NCBI GenBank assembly: GCA_902496455.1
Contig: CABVAY010000053.1
Coordinates: forward strand, 1 to 9,161
Length of the DNA: 9,161 nt
Direction of reading: 5' to 3'
Source of the DNA: an uncultured Collinsella sp.
GTDB lineage: Bacteria; Actinomycetota; Coriobacteriia; Coriobacteriales; Coriobacteriaceae
The notes under the pieces were generated by a model. It worked only from the letters and a program-made list of their open reading frames with translations, searched no databases and was not told where the DNA came from. The position numbers and the translations under genes were made by a program. Position 1 is the first letter of the stretch. Every line of letters starts with the position of its first letter. This document shows positions 4,630-9,161 of the stretch, one piece after another.

Positions 4630-6495
4630 ATGATTGAGCTGCTCAGGCGTTTTGGTGGTAAGTTTCGCCGGTATATGGTGATTGGCCCTGCGTGCAAGTT
4701 GATTGAAGTGATCTTTGACCTGCTGACGCCGCTGGTGATTGCCCAGATGATCGATAAAGGTATCGGTGCGCACGACGTGAGTGCCGTCGTCCGCTACGGC
4801 ATGGTGCTCGCCGCCATGGCTGTAATCGGCATCTCGTTTACGCTTGTTTGCCAGAAGATGGCGGCGCTCACCTCGCAGGGCATGGGTACTGACATTCGCG
4901 GCGCACTCTACCAGCACATCAACAAGCTGAGCTATGCCGAACTCGATCGCTTTGGCACGCCGTCGCTCATTACGCGTATTACCAACGACGTCAACCAGGT
5001 GCAGCTCGCCGTGGCGCTGGGCGTGCGCATGCTCATCCGCTGGCCTTTCCTGGCGGTGGGCTCCATGGTCGCGGCCCTTGCCATCGACCTTAAGCTCGGC
5101 ATGATCTTTTTGATTTGCACGCCCGCCATCGGCCTGGTGTTTTGGCTTGTCATGGCGCACTGCATCCCGTACTACAAGCAGCTGCAGGCAAAGCTCGATC
5201 GCATCGCGCTTATTTGCCGCGAGGGGCTTTCGGGCGCCCGCGTGGTCCGGGCGTTTGTGCGCGAGGGTCACGAGCGCGAGCGTTTTGCCCAGGCGGCCGA
5301 TGACCAGGCGCGTGTCGCGATCGCGGTGGGCAAGCTCTCGTCGATCCTCAACCCCGTCACGTTTTTGGTGATGAACCTGGGCGTGTGCGCCATCCTGTGG
5401 GTGGGCGGCATCCAGGTCAACGTGGGCGAGCTCACGCAGGGCCAGGTCATGGCGTTTGTGAACTACATGACGCAGACCCTGACCTCCATCGTGTACGTCG
5501 CCAACCTGGTCGTGGTCTTTACCAAGGCGAGCGCCAGCGCGTCGCGCATCAATGAGGTGCTCAACTGCGAGCCGAGCATCACCGACGAGGGCAACCAGCC
5601 GGTCGCGCTGCCTGAGCCGAGCGAACTGGCGGGTGGTGCTGCTCCAGTCCCCGCACTGAGCTTTGACCATGCGAGCTTTTCGTTTGGCGCGGGCGCGGCA
5701 AATGCCGTGAGCGATGTGACCCTGAAGCTGCCGCTGGGCAAAACGCTCGGCATTATCGGCGGTACAGGCAGCGGTAAGTCCACGCTTGTCTCGCTTATCC
5801 CGCGCCTGTACGACGCGAGCGCCGGCAGCGTGTGCGTGATGGGCGCCGACGTGCGCGCTTGGCCACTCGACCAGCTGCGCCATGCGGTCGCGACCGTTCC
5901 GCAACGTGCGTCGCTGGTGAGTGGCACGATCCGCAGCAACCTGACCTGGCGCGACGGGGCGGCAACCGACGAGGATCTTTGGGCGGCGCTCGATATGGCG
6001 CAGGCCAGCGAGTTCGTGCGCAACAAGCCGCAGGGGCTCGACGCCCCGGTCGAGGCGGGCGGCAAGAATTTTAGCGGTGGCCAGCGTCAGCGTCTGACTA
6101 TCGCGCGCGCCTTGGTGGGCTCGCCGCAGGTTCTGATCATGGACGATTCTGCCTCGGCGCTCGACTTTAAGACCGACGCGGCGCTTCGTCATGCCATTCG
6201 CGAGCGCAGCATGCGCGGTGCCGCCGAGGGCGGGCTGCCGCTGACAACCGTGATCGTAAGCCAGCGCGTCTTGACCGTGCGCGACGCCGACATGATCTGC
6301 GTGCTCGACCACGGCTCGGTTGCGGGCCTGGGCACGCACGATGAGCTCTACACGACCTGCCAGCTCTACCGCGAGATTTGCCAGTCGCAGCTTCGCCGCG
6401 AGGAGCTCGAGGGTCAGCAGGGGAGTACGGCGCCCGCGCCCGCCCCAGGCGCCCCGACCGTCCCCACATCCGTCTGCGCAAAGGAGGGCTGCTAA
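4630..6495 (+). CDS. ABC exporter subunit 1 (degenerate ATP-site half)
   Basis: Predicted 621-residue membrane/ATPase fusion of the ABC exporter type. Six membrane segments fall at about 13-36, 58-80, 130-155, 155-180, 239-263 and 270-300. The ATPase domain has Walker A GGTGSGKST (377-385), Q-loop Q425, a canonical signature SGGQ (482-485) and Walker B LIMDD with D505. The catalytic glutamate is replaced by D506 and the switch histidine by Q545 (VSQR). These two changes together mark the degenerate-site partner of heterodimeric exporters such as TM287/288 and BmrCD. The C-terminal tail is rich in Ala and Pro. The start has AGGGAG 9 bases upstream. The stop codon directly abuts the ATG of the second subunit, so the pair is translated together. 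Substrate cannot be read from sequence; drugs, lipids or peptides are all possible. Confidence 0.93.
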   Translation: MIELLRRFGGKFRRYMVIGPACKLIEVIFDLLTPLVIAQMIDKGIGAHDVSAVVRYGMVLAAMAVIGISFTLVCQKMAALTSQGMGTDIRGALYQHINKLSYAELDRFGTPSLITRITNDVNQVQLAVALGVRMLIRWPFLAVGSMVAALAIDLKLGMIFLICTPAIGLVFWLVMAHCIPYYKQLQAKLDRIALICREGLSGARVVRAFVREGHERERFAQAADDQARVAIAVGKLSSILNPVTFLVMNLGVCAILWVGGIQVNVGELTQGQVMAFVNYMTQTLTSIVYVANLVVVFTKASASASRINEVLNCEPSITDEGNQPVALPEPSELAGGAAPVPALSFDHASFSFGAGAANAVSDVTLKLPLGKTLGIIGGTGSGKSTLVSLIPRLYDASAGSVCVMGADVRAWPLDQLRHAVATVPQRASLVSGTIRSNLTWRDGAATDEDLWAALDMAQASEFVRNKPQGLDAPVEAGGKNFSGGQRQRLTIARALVGSPQVLIMDDSASALDFKTDAALRHAIRERSMRGAAEGGLPLTTVIVSQRVLTVRDADMICVLDHGSVAGLGTHDELYTTCQLYREICQSQLRREELEGQQGSTAPAPAPGAPTVPTSVCAKEGC

Positions 6496-8355
6496 ATGAA
6501 TCCGTACACTTCCTCCGGTTCGGTCGCCACGATGACGGCCAACGTGTCCGGTAACGATAACCTCAACGACCTGGGCGACGGTCCGCGCCAGCCCGGCGAT
6601 CCCGAGCGCTATCCCGTGGGTGCGGTGACCCGCCGCTTGCTGGGCTACGTTCGTCCGCATCGCATTTCGTTTGTTGCGTCGTTTGTGAGCGCCGCCATCT
6701 CCGTGATTCTGCAGCTCTACACGCCCATCCTCATCGGCGAGGGCATCGACCTGATCGTTGCCGCCGGGCAGGTGGACTTTGACGCACTGCTGCCGCTCGT
6801 TACCAAGCTCGCGATTGTCGTCGTAGGTGCTGCGGCCTTCCAGTGGCTACAGGGCTACTGCGTCAACCGCCTGTCCTACGAGACGGTGCGCGACATGCGC
6901 GTGGAGGCGAGCGACAAGCTCAGCCGTATGCCGCTCAGCTTTATCGACAGCCATGCCCACGGCGACCTTATGAGCCGCGTGGTCAACGACGTGGATCAGG
7001 TGGGTGACGGCCTGCTGCAGGGTTTTACCCAGCTTTTCACCGGCGTTATCACCATCGTGGGCACGCTCGCGTTTATGCTCTCCATTAACCTGACCATGAC
7101 GCTCGTGGTGGTGCTCGTCACGCCGCTTTCCATCTTTGCTGCCGGTGCTATTGCCAAGCTCTCCAACAAGAGCTTTACGGCTCAGCAGCGCATTCAAGGG
7201 CAGCTCGGTGGTCATATCGAGGAGTATGTGGGCGAGCAAAAGCTTGTCGACGCCTTTGCCTATGGCCCCAACGCTCAGCAGCGCTTCGATGCCCTCAATG
7301 CCGAGCTCTACACCGCGGGCGAGTGCGCGCAGTTTATGGGTTCGCTCTCCAACCCCGGTACGCGTTTTATCAATAACATCATCTATGCCGTGGTCGCTGT
7401 GATCGGCTGCGTGGGCGTGATCACGGGCGTGCCCGCGGCGCTTACGGTGGGCGGCGTGCAGATCTTCCTGTCCTACGCCAACCAGTACACCAAGCCGTTC
7501 AACGAGGTCACCAACGTCATTACGCAGATCCAGACCGCGTACGCCTCGGCGCGCCGCATGTTTGCGCTGCTCGATGCGCGCGAGCAGGAGCCCGACGCGT
7601 CGGACGCTGTAGAGCTTGTCGCCCCGCAGGGCGAGGTGACTTTTGAACACGTGGACTTTAGCTACGTGCCCGACCGCAAGCTGCTGCAGGATATCTGCAT
7701 CGATGCCAAGCCCGGTATGCGCTTTGCCCTGGTCGGTCCTACGGGCTGTGGCAAGACGACGCTCATCAATTTGCTACTGCGTTTTTACGATATCGATGCC
7801 GGTCGCATTGCGGTCGATGGCCGTTCCTCGCGTGACTACACGCGCGCAAGCCTGCGCCGCGCCTTTGGCATGGTGCTGCAGGACACTTGGCTGTTCGAGG
7901 GCACGGTGGCGGAAAACATCGCCTACGGTTGTCCCGATGCCACGCGCGAACAGGTTGTCGAGGCGGCCAAGCGCGCGCACGCGCACAAGTTTATCGTGCA
8001 GCTGCCAGGCGGCTACGATACGGTGATCGGCGAGGACGGCGGCACGTTTAGCCAGGGTCAAAAACAGCTGCTGTGCATCGCACGCGTCATGCTCACCGAC
8101 CCGGCGATTTTGCTGCTGGACGAGGCGACCTCGAGCATCGATACCCGCACCGAGCTGCAGGTGCAGGCGGCATTCGATGAGCTCATGGCTGGCCGCACAA
8201 GCTTTGTCGTGGCGCATCGCCTGAGCACCATCCGCAACGCCGACTGCATTTTGGTGATGCGCGACGGCCAGATTATCGAGCGCGGCACGCACGACGAGCT
8301 GCTAGCGGCAGGCGGCTTCTACGCCGAACTCTACCGCAGCCAATTCGCCCAGTAA
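6496..8355 (+). CDS. ABC exporter subunit 2 (catalytically complete Walker B half)
   Basis: Predicted 619-residue partner with an N-terminal six-helix membrane domain and an ATPase domain. Walker A is GPTGCGKTT (414-422), Q-loop Q462, Walker B LLLDE with catalytic E543, and the switch histidine is H574 (VVAHR). The signature is altered to SQGQ (519-522) in place of SGGQ. This complements subunit 1. Its DDS/Q-loop changes and this SQGQ fall on the same composite site, while the other site combines canonical SGGQ with E543 and H574. One site should hydrolyse ATP and the other mainly hold it. The ribosome binding site AAGGAGGG (6481-6488) lies in the last codons of subunit 1, 7 bases before this ATG. 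About 35 polar residues precede the first transmembrane region. No convincing terminator follows. Confidence 0.94.
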   Translation: MNPYTSSGSVATMTANVSGNDNLNDLGDGPRQPGDPERYPVGAVTRRLLGYVRPHRISFVASFVSAAISVILQLYTPILIGEGIDLIVAAGQVDFDALLPLVTKLAIVVVGAAAFQWLQGYCVNRLSYETVRDMRVEASDKLSRMPLSFIDSHAHGDLMSRVVNDVDQVGDGLLQGFTQLFTGVITIVGTLAFMLSINLTMTLVVVLVTPLSIFAAGAIAKLSNKSFTAQQRIQGQLGGHIEEYVGEQKLVDAFAYGPNAQQRFDALNAELYTAGECAQFMGSLSNPGTRFINNIIYAVVAVIGCVGVITGVPAALTVGGVQIFLSYANQYTKPFNEVTNVITQIQTAYASARRMFALLDAREQEPDASDAVELVAPQGEVTFEHVDFSYVPDRKLLQDICIDAKPGMRFALVGPTGCGKTTLINLLLRFYDIDAGRIAVDGRSSRDYTRASLRRAFGMVLQDTWLFEGTVAENIAYGCPDATREQVVEAAKRAHAHKFIVQLPGGYDTVIGEDGGTFSQGQKQLLCIARVMLTDPAILLLDEATSSIDTRTELQVQAAFDELMAGRTSFVVAHRLSTIRNADCILVMRDGQIIERGTHDELLAAGGFYAELYRSQFAQ

Positions 8356-8395
8356 GCAAGCCCGTGGGGCAAATTAATCAATCGACAGACGGTGG

Positions 8396-8423
8396 TTTAC
8401 ATCTGTCACGTTAGTACTAAGAT
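8396..8423 (+). promoter_or_regulatory. Promoter of the flavodoxin-like gene
   Basis: TTTACA (8396-8401) and TAAGAT (8418-8423) are 16 bases apart, and the -10 hexamer is the same as in the ffs promoter. This gives the flavodoxin-like gene its own transcript with a leader of about 50 bases. The leader contains a weak CTAAT/ATTAG inverted repeat (8430-8446) of unknown meaning. Confidence 0.5.
8398..8407. promoter_or_regulatory. Imperfect cop-box-like site overlapping the flavodoxin promoter
   Basis: TACATCTGTC matches TACA-NN-TGTA at seven of eight fixed bases and overlaps the -35 box, where a bound repressor would block RNA polymerase. With flanks it shares 13 of 14 bases with the site before the ABC operon, including the central TC that the palindrome does not require. 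This suggests a common regulator. Confidence 0.4.
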
Positions 8424-8482
8424 ATTCATCTAATAAATTGCATTAGTGGCTTTAGTTTTGGGGGAAACGAGGCAACGTGACT

Positions 8483-9034
8483 ATGACATGCTCTTTGGTG
8501 GTTAACAGCAAGAGCGGTAATACCAGGATGGTTTCGGGCGCGATCAAGCGCGCTCTGCAGGCTGCGGGTGTTGAGTTTGTCCATGCCGCGGCGTTGAGCG
8601 ACGATGCGGATGCAGATCAGGTTGCGCTCGAGGCGCAGGGCGCCTGCGCGGCCGACACGGTGCTCGTCGGTTTTTGGTGCGACAAGGGCGCGTGCACGCC
8701 TTCGGTCGCGACGTTGCTCTCCGCCTTGCACGGCAAGCGCGTCTTCCTGTTTGGCACCTGCGGTTTTGGCGCCGACCAGAGCTATTACCAGCAGATTATT
8801 GATCGCGTAACTTCCAATTTGGCCGAGGATGCCGAGCTTGTGGGTTGGGCAATGTGCCAGGGCAAGATGGGTCCCGCGGTCAAGCAGCGCTACGAGGCCA
8901 TGCTCGAGCAAGATCCCGACAACGTCCGCTTTAAGATGCTGCTCGATAACTGGGTCGCCGCAAAGGATCACCCCACCAAGGAAGATCTGGACAACATGGC
9001 TGCAGCCGCCAAAAAAGCCGTGCTGGGGGAGTAG
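8483..9034 (+). CDS. Flavodoxin-like protein (resembles BilS-type flavodoxins)
   Basis: Predicted 183-residue flavodoxin-fold protein. NSKSGNT (8-14) near the N-terminus is the loop that grips the FMN phosphate. VGFWCDKGAC (62-71) and FLFGTCGFG (90-96 and just before) fit the flavin-contacting loops, and CQGKM lies at about 125-129. The pattern GFW-DKG, FGT-GFG, CQGKM recalls the stand-alone flavodoxins annotated as BilS beside bilirubin reductase genes; that is memory of the family, not a search result, and no BilR-like gene is visible here. It probably carries electrons for a partner reductase. ATG at 8483 has GAGG 10 bases upstream; GTG at 8477 would add two residues with a 4-base spacing. 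It is read from its own promoter and ends near a hairpin terminator. Confidence 0.85.
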   Translation: MTCSLVVNSKSGNTRMVSGAIKRALQAAGVEFVHAAALSDDADADQVALEAQGACAADTVLVGFWCDKGACTPSVATLLSALHGKRVFLFGTCGFGADQSYYQQIIDRVTSNLAEDAELVGWAMCQGKMGPAVKQRYEAMLEQDPDNVRFKMLLDNWVAAKDHPTKEDLDNMAAAAKKAVLGE

Positions 9035-9131
9035 CTCCCATCGCTGACGGCGGTCGGTCCATCTTTCTAAATGAAACGTCCTCCCGGGCGTCGGGGCACG
9101 AAGTTCCCTGCTCTACAGTCCTGCGCAAGAC
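9035..9131. other. Flavodoxin 3' flank with an inverted copy of the left-edge motif
   Basis: No gene is supported here. Read on the minus strand it contains TCTTGCG (9130-9124), AGGGAACTT (9109-9101) and TGCCC (9098-9094). The same blocks occur in the same order at 15-60 on the forward strand, with different spacings. It may be a dispersed intergenic repeat that pairs with a terminator. Confidence 0.35.
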
Positions 9132-9157
9132 GAAGGCCACATTAAGTGGCCTTCTTT
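9132..9157 (+). terminator. Terminator after the flavodoxin-like gene
   Basis: A 9-bp stem GAAGGCCAC (9132-9140) with GTGGCCTTC (9146-9154) closes an ATTAA loop and is followed by TTT and GCG. The stem is strong but the T-run is short. It lies about 100 bases after the flavodoxin stop and might also belong to a gene beyond the window edge on the other strand. Confidence 0.6.
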
Positions 9158-9161
9158 GCGT

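Noticed and set aside
4585..6660. 691-codon open frame on the minus strand opposite ABC subunit 1
   Set aside because: It is a shadow of the GC-rich ABC gene: full of Arg, His and Ala, with no family motif, while the forward frame has every ABC motif.
8358..8373. GCCC-GTG-GGGC hairpin after the ABC operon as terminator
   Set aside because: Only four base pairs and no T-run; too weak to call.
8931..9140. Minus-strand short frame at the right edge
   Set aside because: It overlaps the flavodoxin gene end and the terminator, and its N-terminal part is a translation of the repeated AGGGAACTT block.
1..9161. CRISPR array or transposase gene
   Set aside because: No regularly spaced direct repeats and no transposase motifs were found; the repeats present are palindromes with distinct sequences.

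Overview
The window looks like chromosomal DNA from a high-GC gut actinobacterium, most likely class Coriobacteriia and possibly Collinsella. That assignment is an inference from GC-rich codon use, the protein style and an encoded tRNA CCA end; no database search was possible. It holds six protein genes, two RNA genes and an unusual amount of palindromic intergenic DNA.

Layout. Bases 1-478 have no convincing gene. They hold a terminator for something to the left, a pair of interleaved inverted repeats (167-394) and a strong terminator (397-442). That terminator serves a lemA-family gene on the minus strand (479-1030). A TetR-family regulator is divergent from it (1242-1826) and converges on a minus-strand tRNA-Ser(UGA). 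Next comes one long reading frame (1971-3752) that joins a complete tRNA adenosine deaminase (TadA) to a complete glycerate kinase (GlxK family). Bases 3753-4629 carry the 4.5S/SRP RNA gene (ffs, about 4181-4300) with a clear promoter. Three large palindromes lie before it and a fourth sits directly on its T-tract. The right side is a two-gene operon (4630-8355) for a heterodimeric ABC exporter with one degenerate ATP site, then a single flavodoxin-like gene (8483-9034) and a terminator at the window edge.

How the parts relate. tRNA-Ser, TadA and SRP RNA are translation and protein-targeting housekeeping. The ABC pair, the flavodoxin-like protein and the TetR regulator look like an accessory efflux/redox group. 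The best hint of a link is a short palindrome, TACA-NN-TGTA. It occurs exactly upstream of the tetR gene and of the ABC operon, and with one mismatch upstream of the flavodoxin gene, and I saw it nowhere else in the window. It matches the published cop-box core bound by CopY/BlaI repressors, but it could equally be the operator of the local TetR protein.

The most notable observations are the TadA-glycerate kinase fusion, the shared TACA-NN-TGTA motif, and the series of long, near-perfect palindromes around ffs, which look like small non-autonomous mobile or REP-like elements.
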